NCBI GenBank assembly: GCA_963422465.1
Contig: OY730173.1
Span: 1,922,001-1,986,000, forward strand
Direction of reading: 5' to 3'
DNA: 64,000 nt
Origin: Lichina pygmaea
Lineage: Eukaryota > Ascomycota > Lichinomycetes > Lichinales > Lichinaceae
The notes beneath the pieces were generated by a model. That model made no database searches. It was not told where the DNA came from and saw only the letters and a list, made by a program, of their open reading frames with translations. Positions within the stretch are counted from its first letter, which is position 1. Each line of letters starts with the position of its first letter. Below, in pieces: positions 23,859 through 34,586 of the stretch. Both the position numbers and the translations under genes were made by a program.

Positions 23859-24508
23859 CCTCCATTCCCGTTCTGGGTGCCCCCGTCTTTTATATTGGCC
23901 CACTTCGCCGCCTGTTGCTGCTTTGCCGTCGCCTTCTGCTTCTTCTTGCCTAGATGTTGGCGGAGTCCATCAGGCGGGCTCCAGTCCAAGGGAGCCGTCG
24001 CCGCCGCCGACGAGCGTGGATCGTAGGGTGGAGGAGGGGGGGCGACGATCGGGTCTTGCGAAAGAGCTCCCCAGGGGCGCACGAGATGATCGGTGTCGGT
24101 GTAATCCGGAGGCGCATCCCGCCACGCATCCTCGTACGACGGCGGAGCGGAGCCGTAGGGAGCGGGCGTGCCATCGACGGACTCGTGCTGGCTTGCTTCT
24201 GGACCCAGCAGAAGGTCGGCCTCTTCGCCAGCACCCGGTAGGAGCAAGCTTCGTGGCGAGCCAGAAGGAAGCCTGGTCGGAATCAGGGCCCCTTCGGCGG
24301 CGACGCTACGACGCTGCGTCTTCTCGTCGGCCACCAGCACAGAGCCAGATCGGCAGCCTGCTAAAGCAACAGCGCGGTCCTTCCGTCGGCTCGGCCAGCA
24401 CGACCCGTTCGGATCCTCATCCGGGCCCGTCCACGGCGTAAGCATCTTTCGGTCTCCTCCCATTTCGAACCTGGCCCCGCGATACAGACGAGACGGTAGC
24501 GCCGACAT
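17500..24508 (-). CDS. Giant low-complexity protein with repeated Trp/Lys modules
   Basis: Exon 1 is 24508-23468 and exon 2 is 23361-17500, joined in phase 0 across a 106-bp intron (GTACGC...TAG, 23362-23467); about 2,300 residues. The N-terminus has PPSYEDAW and PPPPPYDP, which are PPxY-type motifs. The first two thirds carry at least twelve short modules of one or two Trp followed by a Lys-rich stretch, for example EDEWNVPTTKRGKKGKKGK, DGWDAFPSSKKGSKKNAK and ESSWGFWGTTKQRD. Four copies of an acidic DIVxIVDDA-like motif are interspersed. A charged Lys/Glu coiled coil lies at about 21010-21560, a DGDGYG repeat at about 20795-20910, and an Arg/Ala coiled coil at about 18300-18670. No catalytic domain is visible. 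Size and disorder recall leashin-type Woronin-body tethers, but that is speculation. Starts at Met16 or Met22 are possible. Confidence 0.7.
20795..20910. repeat. Hexanucleotide tandem repeat coding for Gly/Asp/Tyr
   Basis: About 19 units of gtagcc/gtcgcc-type hexamers lie in the giant gene. On the minus strand they encode alternating DG and YG dipeptides. Unit order is irregular, which suggests slippage plus point change. Confidence 0.85.
23128..23178. repeat. (CCG)n trinucleotide repeat coding for poly-Gly
   Basis: An almost pure run of about 16 ccg triplets near the start of exon 2 of the giant gene encodes an uninterrupted Gly run on the minus strand. It is likely to vary in length between strains. 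Confidence 0.9.
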
Positions 24509-27434
24509 TGCGCGACGACAGAGCTGGACTCGAGCGGCGAACGTACGCGATCCAGTCTGCAGTCATCGAAGGATCCAAGAAGCCGAATGCGACAGGTCGG
24601 TCGTGCAGATGTCGAACTGGCGCAGGGGAGGGGGGGGGGATCGCGGTTGCGAATCGGTGGTGGGTGCGCGCAACGACGGAATCGAGTCCCGAACCGACGC
24701 TCCGAGTCGCCAGATGCAAGGGTCGAGGCTTCCCAGCCCACTCGCGCTTGGAATGCGAGAATCTGCCCCTCCTTCTGTCGTCGCGAAACACGAACGGAAT
24801 CCACCTGCCAGACTCGCGAAAAAGCCTTCGGCGTTGACGTCGACGTCGACTCTGACCTTGGATGAGACGGGAATGAGTAAACCCGACGGGTTGAGAGAAG
24901 CAGGGGCGGAGAATGAGGCTCGTTCCCAGGCGACGACCCAGGGGTGATATGTACGTTACCTCTACACGTAACGTACCGGAGCCTTTTTTTTTTTCTCTCT
25001 CTTTCTTGGACTTCCCTCGCCCCCGTCCCCGCAGCCGGCGTTGACGGCACTACTCGTAGATTGATGGATTGTAACGCTGCATCCTGCCCCACAGTACCGT
25101 ACTGTGACCTCTTGTCAGCGCGCTTCTCTGCCCCCAACACCGCCAGGTCAAACCACCTTGTTCGATGCGGCGTCGTCTCGCTCGTCTCGCTCGTCTCTTC
25201 GTCTCTTCGTCCCTTGTGACCTTTCCCGACGGGAGTGCCGACGGGATCAATTAATGTTCGATTGTATGATTTGTATCTTTTCGCGGCGCCGGTTGTGCGT
25301 GTGGGACGAGTCACGGAAGGGCCGTCCTCCCACGGCGGCACACAGACCCAAAATCCTCGCTTACCGCTCCTACAGCGCCCTTTCCGGTTCGGGTCGAGGA
25401 CGGCTACCCGGACCATGCCGGCTCTTTCGTACGAGTATCTTATAGTAGCGACGCCGCCGTCGTTCTGTGCGCCAATACCGGCCGGTGACTTGGATCCTCA
25501 CGATGAGACGTCGGCCCAACGAGATGCAAGGCCGACGTAGCGTCCTTTCGCGATCCAAGAAAGTCTTCCCATTGCTCTGGCAACCGTGGCGGTACTTCGT
25601 ATGTAATACGTACAGCCGTACGGGGTACGTATGATGGTAACAGATGTATTGCTCCGGTAAAAATATTAGGTGTCTCATGACTTTCTGTAACCATAGGCAT
25701 ATCAAGTAATTATCGTCAACCCACATCTACAGTACAATCTGCGACACCATACTGAAATCAAAGAATTACTCGGTGAGTTCAAGCTCTAACTCTTTCAGAA
25801 ACTGGCTCTTCATATGCTGAGATCACCACCATTATGGGCATGTCAAGATCCCAGGTTGTACGTATATGTACACCTCCAAAGAAAGCCAAAAGAACAGGGC
25901 TACAATCTGACAGTCTCTGAGAAGTTGACTGAGGAACGTGTGCAAGCCTGGGAATTCCACAGATCTTAATACTACAGTACTGAGCCTTCAGTTGATGGCC
26001 CTGGATAAAAAGGATAATCACAAAAGATAGTGGATTTATGACTCAGGGCCCAGCAGAAAAGGTATGGATTAGGTGCTGGGAAGACCTTGAACAGAGTGAG
26101 ATCCAGCACTGGGTTAAGTGTATCCCTCACACTATCCGTCCAGTGGATTCATTGATCTCGATGGAGGGAATAAGCATCAAGAGAATTGAAACTGGCATCA
26201 TGGTGCGCTCACCAAGAGTACCGAGAGACTTCAAATTGGTCGGTCTTAGTTGCAAAAGTCATAAGACTCCTAATATTTTTAGCGGAGCAATACATCTGTT
26301 ACCACCATACGTACGATCGCTATATGACCGGCGTACTCGTATGCAGTGCCCCTTGACCTGCGCAGATCATCCATGGTTGTGGCCAACGATAATCCCGTCC
26401 GATGGGTGCTCGTCTCCGCGGGCTGCGATCCTCGTCGTTGGCCTCCTCCGCCGTCGTCGCTCCGTTTTCCGTCCCCTTCTCCCTCTCCCTCCTCCATCCA
26501 CCTGGTGGTCGTTCGACGAGCTGAAGGGGGTAATCCCATTGGGCGGATGACCGGAAATGCGACGGTGGGCCGGGGACGCAAAGCCAGGTGGACGGGCATT
26601 TCGCGGAATGTGCGCCCAGAAATGTGCGTCGCCATGTGACTGCTTCCGGCCCTCATTTGTCGAATCTCGGGTTGTCCACGTCGGGCCGGCTTGATGCCGA
26701 GACCGTGGGGGCAGTGTGGGGGCTAGCGTCTATGACCCCATGACCCAATCCCACCATCCCGTTGGCCGTGCCCGGGACATGGCCGAATCATCGTCAAACG
26801 TCGGGGGATCTCCAAGGTGGTCTGATTCGGTCGTCTATCACGTGATTTTACCTTTCCACCGCTTGATCAGTCAGCGAGTCTATCACGTCGCGTGGTAGGC
26901 TGTACATACGTTCATACGTGCTTACGTAATCGTACAGTCTCCGGGGCACCAGGTGCGTACAGTACGAGTACGAGTATGTACGAAGTACGGAAGTACTTGT
27001 GTACGTACTTCCGTACGTGCTCCGTACTCCTTACGTCACGTACTTTAGGTACGAATATACTGTACGTAAAAGCCGTCGACAGCGCCAAAACGCTTCTCGT
27101 GCTCAGCGAGAGGCACGATGTATTGTCAACCACTCTTGTTCGGCCGATTGATGGTTGCGTCGTGACTCTTGAAGATGTCATTTGGATCCAGATACTTTGA
27201 CTCTGAAGCCAGCTGACACGAAGTACACTAACACTTACTCGTACATCGCCAGAGCTAGGCACTTAGGGTCAACCGGTCCGTGGCCTCGTGCGCGGGAAAG
27301 CGAGCACTGCAGAAGTGCAACTCGTGCTTTGATCTGAATCGAGGTCATCAAAGGAAAGCCCTGGATTGGCATGCTGTTCATTTTTTGGACGGCACTTCGG
27401 TCTCGGACTGGTACATGGAACCCGCATGGCACTT
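24509..27434. other. Gene-less stretch with dense GTAC-rich blocks
   Basis: No supported gene. The first part is the presumed promoter of the giant gene. Blocks at 25600-25640 and 26905-27070 are built of GTAC, TACGTA and GGAAGTAC words. A poly-T tract lies at 24983-24997. Confidence 0.5.
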
Positions 27435-28130
27435 TTAGAAGCCCGGTCGAGGCCTGGCCCCGAACCTGACGACACGACCGCTATGGCGGGCCGCCTGGTT
27501 GTTCGCCGTGTCGGTCATCGTTCTCGCAAAGGAATTCCGGATTCGGGGGCCGACATCGGAGAACCGGTTTCCGCCGTCTTGCCTGTTGACTTGCTCGCGC
27601 ATCTCCTCTTGCTCCTTATCGTAGATCCGTCCTCCGAGCTCCCTGATCTGCTTCTCGAACTCCTCTCTGGTCTGCCCTTCCTCCTGAGCTGGATAGCCAG
27701 TGTCTATCTGATCGGTTGAAATTCCGTCAGCGCCGTTCTTGTCGCCAACTCAGGAATATGTTGCACGTGACATGTGCCCCTGAGATTCTGGCGAGGGGGT
27801 AGAACCTCGACTGCTTACTACTAGCTCAAGGAACCGGTTGACACTCCATTCCCGGACTTGGGGGGTGTTGAACCCATGGTCAGCGAACTGCTTTTGCCTT
27901 GGACATGGCGCATGGACGAGGGGTGTGTCAGGGCTGATTCGGCTTGACTAACGCATGATGACGGCTCACAGAGAGATGGAGAGAAGGAGGAGGAGGGGGA
28001 GAGGGTTGAGCTGCTTACGGGTTGGTCCTCTCGAAGGCGCAGGTAACGGGGCTCGCACAACCAAGGTCGAAGCCGCAACAGCACAGAGAAGGGGAAGTAG
28101 AGCCCCTAACAGAGTCGCGAAGCGCGTGAC
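27435..28130 (-). CDS. Hypothetical protein, 3' exons; 5' end unresolved
   Basis: The last exon (27707-27435, stop TAA) encodes 90 residues that look genuinely coding, with a charged helical stretch (EEFEKQIRELGGRIYDKEQ) and an Arg-rich end (RPRPGF). It joins in phase 0, across an intron at 27708-27818 (GTAAGC...CTGAC...CAG), to an exon of about 27897-27819 (GFNTPQVREWSVNRFLELV). A further GTAAGC donor at 28018 can join in frame to that exon if its acceptor is the AAG before 27897. I cannot fix the start: the upstream frames lack a suitable ATG. One minus-strand frame from 28127 encodes a signal-peptide-like stretch (RFATLLGALLPLLCAVAAS) preceded by ACG rather than ATG, but it is out of frame with this join. 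I do not recognise the family. Confidence 0.4.
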
Positions 28131-29490
28131 AGCTCTAGATTTTGGGGCAAGAGACGGTGTTCTGCTTCAGGAAATGCTCGCGGTTCGGTGCCGTCCCAAG
28201 GACGGTGCAGGATGTAATCAGCAAACGGGGGACCTCCGCCGTCGTTCGGACCGAGTATGTCAAGGCCTTGGAACTTATACAGCCCGACCTCGACACCGCC
28301 GGCCGTTGCCATGTTCCGCACGGTGCGTTTAGGGGGGCCACGTCCGGACCCAGTCGACACCGGGCAACATCTTTCTGGTCTGCCTTTCGAACTTGAAGGG
28401 TCATCTGGTCGTACGGCGCCGAGCACAGACAGACGCTGCTTGGACTCGACTCGTAAAGAACGAACACGACGTCTCCGATGCAATTACTGTAAAAGCAGTA
28501 AGCCACAAGGCTGATTCCTCACTCGCACACAGATGACTGGGTGACCAAGCCACGTGACGCCTGCTCTCCTCTCACCGTCGCGTCCATTCATCTTTTCCGA
28601 GCAGCATGCCCATGCTGCAACACCTTCCTGCCATACCTGCCCTTCTCCGACTCTTCTTGCTCGTCGCTCGTCGTTCGTCGTTCGTTCGTCGTTCACGCCG
28701 ACTACGCGCTGCGTCGTGGCTTACGCCGTACACGTAGGCCTCTCTCGAAAACGTCATGCGGACGACAGGACGCCACTGTACCGGATACTGTAGATCCGGA
28801 CGAAGCGATCTGGATCCGGTGCGTTCTGCGTCGTCAAGGCTGACCCTAATACAGTGGTCTAACGGTAGCGTCATGCATCCTTCTCTGGCGGCTGCGGTCC
28901 GAGTTCTCGTATCTAGATGACCTGCAGATGGCTTCTGGATGGTACGCTTATCCATTGGTTCAACCACTCCCACGGGGGTTAGACCCATTATGACGTGTGC
29001 CTTCAGTGACAAAGGCCTGACCAAATGCAATGTCGTTGGAGAGAGCGAACGACGAGGGGTGGAGCCAGCTGCGACCGGCCTAAGCTCACATGTAGGCCTA
29101 CCCTCCAGACACTGCCAGGCACGCCGTGATATGAAAACAACGTGGGCTCCTATCTACTGCAGTGCCTCGTGCTATGTACAGTACTATACAATACCATATC
29201 CTTCATACATCGAACCACCGCACGAGCAGCCTCTTCGCTTGTTTCGACCGCGCCGCCCTCACCAGAGCCTCATGCTGTGACCAAATGAGATGTTCAAGTG
29301 CATCTGATGATATACGCCTCGTTGCTGGGTGTCTTACCGTTTTGGCTTATGCGGAGCAACGTGTTGGTGTTCTTCTTCCTCTTTCTTCCCACGACAGTGG
29401 ATGAAACCCGGGAAACTGATATCCCCATGGGACGACTGGTTCCTTGCCGTTGCGTCGCGGCTTGCGACGTGTTGTCGTCAGAGACCAAAT
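28131..29490. other. Stretch without a supported gene
   Basis: A minus-strand frame at 28312-28106 starts ATG (MATAGGVEVGLYKFQ) but has no recognisable domain and could be a further exon of the neighbouring hypothetical gene. The rest shows nothing coding. Short GTAC words occur near 29176-29200. Confidence 0.35.
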
Positions 29491-31255
29491 TCAGCTTCCC
29501 ATGGCCGCTTGGGAAGCCCGCAGGGCGCCGACGACGGCGAAACAGATGACTGGAGAGACGCAGTACGACGCCTGTGTTTTGCGTTGGGAATTGCAACCGT
29601 CAGCCGAGCTCCCCACTTTCTTTCAAGCGTGAGACAACGTGGAACTGGCAGAGTTTCTCGACAGGACGAACGACCCGGAATGGAGGCTGTCATCGACGAT
29701 GAATCACTGACGGTGAGGAATTTGGCAATGGACATCTTCTCGTGCTCGCTCGATCCGTTGACGTCGGCCAGCGCCGTCAGCTTGATGGCCGGTGGGCCCG
29801 TTGGCATGAGCATGAGGCAGAACCACAGCATCGGATCGTTGCCGAGGACGGACGTCTTGGAGGCAAGTGCCCAGATGACAGGGATACTGATCCTGCGTTG
29901 CGGGCGGTCCTCCATCAGCAGCATGTCTCGGAGATGGGCGCCGCACGACCCATTCTCCTACTGGATAGGGAGGGGGGGTTGCGTGTTCGACGACGAAAAG
30001 ATACTGACAATGGCCACATCACAAATCTAACGGTCCAGACGAATAGCATCGGTGCGCGGGGTACGACACCGCTCGCCTTGTCCTCCTTCATGCGTCTCAG
30101 GCTGGTGCTGAGCTTGGTGCCGACGACGACCAGTTGCAGAGCGGCAAAGAGATTTCCAACGTTCCTGACGCTGCTCGTGAGCCACGCCGTCAGATAGCCT
30201 CCGTCGGGGTAGGGAGCGAAGAAGATGCGCCGCAGCGCCGGCGAGAAGCCGATGATGGCGCCGATGGTGGCGCCGACGACAGGTGCGACGAAAAAGTCGG
30301 AGAGGAAGGCCAGGAGCTGCTGCATCCTGCTCGGCAACCGGACCCACACGTCGTTGAACCGGGCCTGACCGACGGCGGAGACCTTGTTCACGTGGTTGTT
30401 GACGGCATCCGGCAGCAGCGACGTGTGCTCGTTTGCGGCCTCGCCGTCGTGGTCGTGCTGACCCCCGCCCTCTTGTTCTCCCCTCTCGGCATCGTCTTCG
30501 GCTTGCCGCCCGCTTCCGGACGCGTTACCGTCGACCTTCGCGTCGGCATCGGCGACCTTGCGATCCGGCGCTTCCCCGCCGTCGAGCAGCTTGGGGCCCA
30601 TGGCGAAGGTCAAGGCATTGCACACCAAGGAGCAGACCAGGAAGAAGGTTTTGGCGCGTTTGATGGCGTCGGCGGTGCTGTCGTCTTCGTCCTTGAGCAG
30701 CGACTTCAGGATGCCGGTCGACTCGAGGGACTGGATGAGCACGAGGGGGGAGCGAGGTCGTGTTGTTGAAGGCCACGGCTGGGGTGCACCAGCTGGGAAA
30801 GCCGAACGCCCTCGTCACGACGTGACCCAAGGCCATGGACGATAGGGTGTAGACGAAGGACCAGACTATCGTAGACGCCGCGCCCGCGCGCGCGAGCGCG
30901 GGACGACAACAGATCAGCGTCGAGTCCCACGCCGCACCTGTCGTGGCGCCCGAGGAGCACCGAGATCTCGGCTGCGCGGCCCTGACGTACCGAGGATCGG
31001 AACATACTGCCAAGCGCTCTCGGCGTTGACCTCCTCTCCGACGTTGACCAGGAGCAGGGCCGGCAGGAAGATCTTGACGCACAGGCGCGAGATGTCCTTG
31101 GCCGAGCCATCCTTCAAGATGTCCAGTTGCGCCGCGACGACGCCGTAGCCGATGACCAGCAGGACCGTCAAGGAAGCCTGGAGTCCGCCGACGAAGGCCG
31201 TGCCGAAACTGGCGCCACCGCCGCCACCGCCGCCACCGCCGAACACCGACGCCAT
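29491..31255 (-). pseudogene. AEC-family (auxin efflux carrier-like) transporter with one frame break
   Basis: Exons are 31255-30991, 30865-30009, 29892-29712 and 29571-29491; all three introns (30866-30990, 29893-30008, 29572-29711) are GT-AG. About 460 residues result if the frame break is ignored. The protein has the Mem_trans pattern: N-terminal helices (FVGGLQASLTVLLVIGYGVV), then CVKIFLPALLLVNVG, then AFNNTTSLP, a charged cytosolic loop, and C-terminal helices with MLMPTGPPAIKL and VSPVICFAVVGALRA. Fungal members are membrane transporters of uncertain substrate. Exon 2 contains one extra base in the G run at 30745-30750; without it exon phases 1, 2 and 0 fit perfectly. Since everything else is intact, this is either a very recent pseudogene or an assembly indel. 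I chose ATG 31255; an in-frame upstream extension has no support. Confidence 0.85.
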
Positions 31256-31948
31256 CGATCCAAAGCAAAAGCTACAGTGCAGTACAGTAGTGGGAACTTG
31301 CGCGGCAAAGATGGTGGAATATGCTACGTAACGTGACGTACTGTACAATGAATATGAAACCTCGACGACGGGAAGGAGTGAGCAAGCACCGGTAAGGAAA
31401 GCGTGGGACTATACTCGAAGACTGCGGTTTTTTTCCACCGCGACGGCCAGGAAACGCCGACGGGAATGCGCGCTTTGACGCCACGTGATCACGGGGTGTT
31501 TGCGCCTAGCGTGGTACGTACGTAGGGCGAACTAGATATGTACGATGATAACAGCAATGACGGCATGACGACAATGACGACAATGACGACAATGACGACA
31601 ATAACGACAATGACAACAATAACAACAATAGCGAAAACGACACCAGCGATCTGAACGCCATCATTTCAATTCCTCCGTGCGTCGACTATTCCGTACCATA
31701 CGTATCAGAAACGATGGGACCATCTGAACGGCCCCTGACCGACGGGGCCACCGAACAGTCCTCGACCGAACGGGGGCGGGGGGGCCACACGTCTCGAAAG
31801 AGCTGGGCTTTTTTTTCAACGACACAAGCAGCACCTCGAGAAGGCCGTGTCGTCGTGGAAGAGCTGATGTTGTCAGCTCAAGCCAAGCTCGTGGGCAATT
31901 GATTGCATGGCCTCGTTCTTGTCGTGCGGAAGCCATGGTGAGCTTTGG
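31256..31948. other. Gene-less stretch with ACAATGACG repeats
   Basis: This is the presumed promoter side of the AEC gene. It contains a tandem nonamer-like repeat acaatgacg at about 31568-31630. No coding frame is supported. Confidence 0.6.
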
Positions 31949-31961
31949 TTGGATTACTGTA

Positions 31962-32426
31962 TGGTACAGTATTGTATTGAGACCCTACACCATTCTAAAG
32001 CTACTGTAGCTAAGCTAGATTATGCTGGGAATTACTACTCTATGAAAGTGCCAAGGAAACCTTTGGCCCCAGGTGACCGGCACCCGATCCTAGGATGAAA
32101 ACCTCCCCCTGCGGGCCTCTGATCTAGGCGAGCACCATCCTACTGAGTAGCTATAGGACGAAGAAAGTGGTCTGCTTGGCAGTCAAGCAGGGGGAAGGGG
32201 GGGGGGGGGGGGGGGGGGGGAGCTGATCCCAGCCCCAGGAGAACTAGGAGAGAAGGCCAAGTGAGCTGTCGTAGCACCCGTCGCTCACCGGCGCGAAGTG
32301 CTGGCACTTGAGGATCACATGTTTATGGTAGCTGCTTCCCCACTGCCAGCCACAGGGAGGCACGCCGGAGACTCAAAGCCGGGGGGGGGGGGGGGGGGGG
32401 GGGGGACGGGGCAGCGATGAAGGAAG
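31962..32426 (-). mobile_element. 5'-truncated LINE, family B, copy 1
   Basis: A minus-strand LINE 3' end with a (CAATA)n tail, read here as tattgtattga. It contains a 3' untranslated region and then, in reverse, sequence related to the C-terminal Tad-like reverse transcriptase region. It is flanked by ttggattactgta (31949-31961) and ttggattaccgta (32427-32439), a 13-bp duplication with one mismatch. Two long G runs (about 32197-32220 and 32383-32405) interrupt it. The coding remnant is not translatable. Confidence 0.7.
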
Positions 32427-32439
32427 TTGGATTACCGTA

Positions 32440-33320
32440 CAGTATTGTATTGTATTGAATTCCTACAACCGCTCTAAAACTAGGCCGGCCTGCCCAGCCA
32501 AACACGTGGTCCTCCAGTGCCAGCGGTTTGCCGGCGAGCGACGGGTGCTCCGACAGCTAACTTCAACAACTAAGTTCCAGCAGCTTACCGCTAACCACCG
32601 GGCAGCAGCTGTCCTGGCCCCGTGGTTCTTACGTCTAGGCCTTCTCTCTCAGTTTTCCTGGGCCCAGGACCAGCTCCCCCCCCCCCCCCCCCCCCCCCCC
32701 CTGCTTGACTGCCAAGCAGCCACTTTCTTTGTTCTATAGTCTCTCGGCAGGATGGCGCCCACCCAGGGTCCGCAGGGGAGCTTTTTATCCTGTGGGCAGG
32801 TGGCTAGCCACCTGGGCCAAAATGTTTCCTTACCACTTTCATAGTATTCCCAGCATAATCTAGCTTAGCTAGTTTTAGAATGGTGTAGGATCTCAATACA
32901 ATACAATAATCTAAAACTAGCTGGGCTAGATTGTTGCTTGGGATATCTGTACAGCTGGTAGGGAAATCTCCAGAGTAAGTGAGCTGCACCTTGGCCCTAG
33001 AGCAAACCAATTGCAGCCTCTGAGCAGACGCCCCCCTCTGTCAAGATACTATAAAACAAGGAAAGTGGCTGAGAGCAGTGAGCCAGGCCAGAGCTGGTCT
33101 ACTTATAAAGCCCAGGAGAACTGCGGGACGATGTCGAGGCAAAAGAAACCACACTGTCGGGGACGAGGCGGCTGCCTTGCGGGGTTTAGTGGTCGGCATC
33201 TGAAGAGTCGGTAGCGGTAGTGGCAGTGGTGCTGTGCTGCGTAGCAGCCGGCGGCTCCCTTGGTGAAGCGTGGGGCAGTCGAGGATCACATGCTTCGCAA
33301 GTCTCCCCACTGCCACCCAC
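32440..33320 (-). mobile_element. 5'-truncated LINE, family B, copy 2 (host of a nested copy)
   Basis: The tail begins at about 32441 (agtattgtattg), is interrupted at 32483, and resumes at 32921 (ctgggctagattgttgc). It then runs through a 3' untranslated region into reverse-strand coding sequence for the LINE C-terminus, ending in the AKHVILDC motif near 33280-33300. The interruption is exactly the family B copy 3. I could not define a target-site duplication for the outer element, so the 5' limit is approximate. Confidence 0.65.
32484..32909 (+). mobile_element. 5'-truncated LINE, family B, copy 3, nested in copy 2
   Basis: A 426-bp plus-strand LINE end flanked by perfect 11-bp duplications tctaaaactag at 32473-32483 and 32910-32920. 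It encodes the end of the LINE protein (AKHVVLQCQRF, then LLSQFSWAQDQL), has a C run at 32676-32701, a 3' untranslated region, and a CAATA-type tail. Confidence 0.85.
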
Positions 33321-34586
33321 AGAAGTACATACTGGTACTGTGGGTGGTGGTTCAAGGCCGAGGGGAATATACTTCGTCCTGTGGGTAGATGGTACGGCGG
33401 GTACGGCACGTCTTGGCTGTCGTCAGTTTGATATGGTACGGTACGTAACAGTATGTACTGTGTGGAAGAACAGAGTAAGATACAATGTTCGTTGTAGAAC
33501 ATCCGATTGCAAGTTCGCAGACGCTTGTAAGTCAGCCATACCCTTACGAGTACCGGACGCGTGGATGTGACAGAGAACCCGTCTGTTCTGGAAGACGGAC
33601 CTGTGATCTCTGCACCAAGCACACCATCTCCGTACCGTACAGTACGTTTTGGTAGCTATGATCACGTACTGTAGCCCCACAGCAGCTCCGCTTCACTTCG
33701 AAGCACCTTGAAGAAGTCGTGATCGGTATATACAGTACGTACCTCCGAACAACTGCCCGAGTATCACCTTCTGCTGGCGCTACGTACTCCAGTCAAGACT
33801 GAGCGGCAACCGAGAAACAGCAACGATCGTCGTTTGGCAGAGTCGACGAGCACTCCTCAAGAGAGATGAGAAACAAACATATCTGGCTGTTTCTACAGCA
33901 CATACTTCTTGAACATCCGTCTCTTCTCGGGGCAGAAAACTACGGCACTCCGTACATGTGCTGCAGTGGAGTACGGTAGAGGGTTTGGAGATTATCCAGA
34001 GCACAGAGGGGTGAGATGCTCAAGGGGGCTCGAGAGACGGGGACTGATTGCGTAGTACACACGGACGAGGGCGGCAGGTGTTGCGATCATCGCAGCTGAA
34101 TTCCGACCACGGCGCAGGGGGGCAGAGCACGACGGCGCACTGTAGGAGTGACAAGGCCGGGATTGCCAAGGGATCGCTGCCACCCGGTCCTGCAGTGCTT
34201 GCCCTCGGTGCAAAAGGTAGAATCGGTCATCGTTGGTTCATGATTAAGAATACATCGGCGCTGCTCCATCCGTCGACAGACCACCAGCGATCATGCACAG
34301 GATGAGACCCGTGACGCTACAAAGTCGGGCCAGAACAAGGGTATCGAGCAAGCGCCGCACAACCTCTCCCCCCGTACTTACGTACATCGAACAGAAAAGG
34401 AATAGGGGACGAGAAATAAAGCCTGTATCGTCGTAGTCGATTGCTGCCGTTACTTCTCCGCTTCGACTTCCACGACCGACGAAGCACCGTCGAAAACCCC
34501 CCACAGCTCTTGAACCTCACGTCGTATTACTGCTTCCTCGAGCCGTGCCAACAGATCAGGTGGGAAAAATCGACCGGCGCCACTCT
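33321..34586. other. Gene-less stretch
   Basis: No supported coding sequence. GTAC-rich words are frequent at 33425-33460, 33640-33680 and 33730-33790. It includes the region downstream of the GPI-anchored protein gene. Confidence 0.5.
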
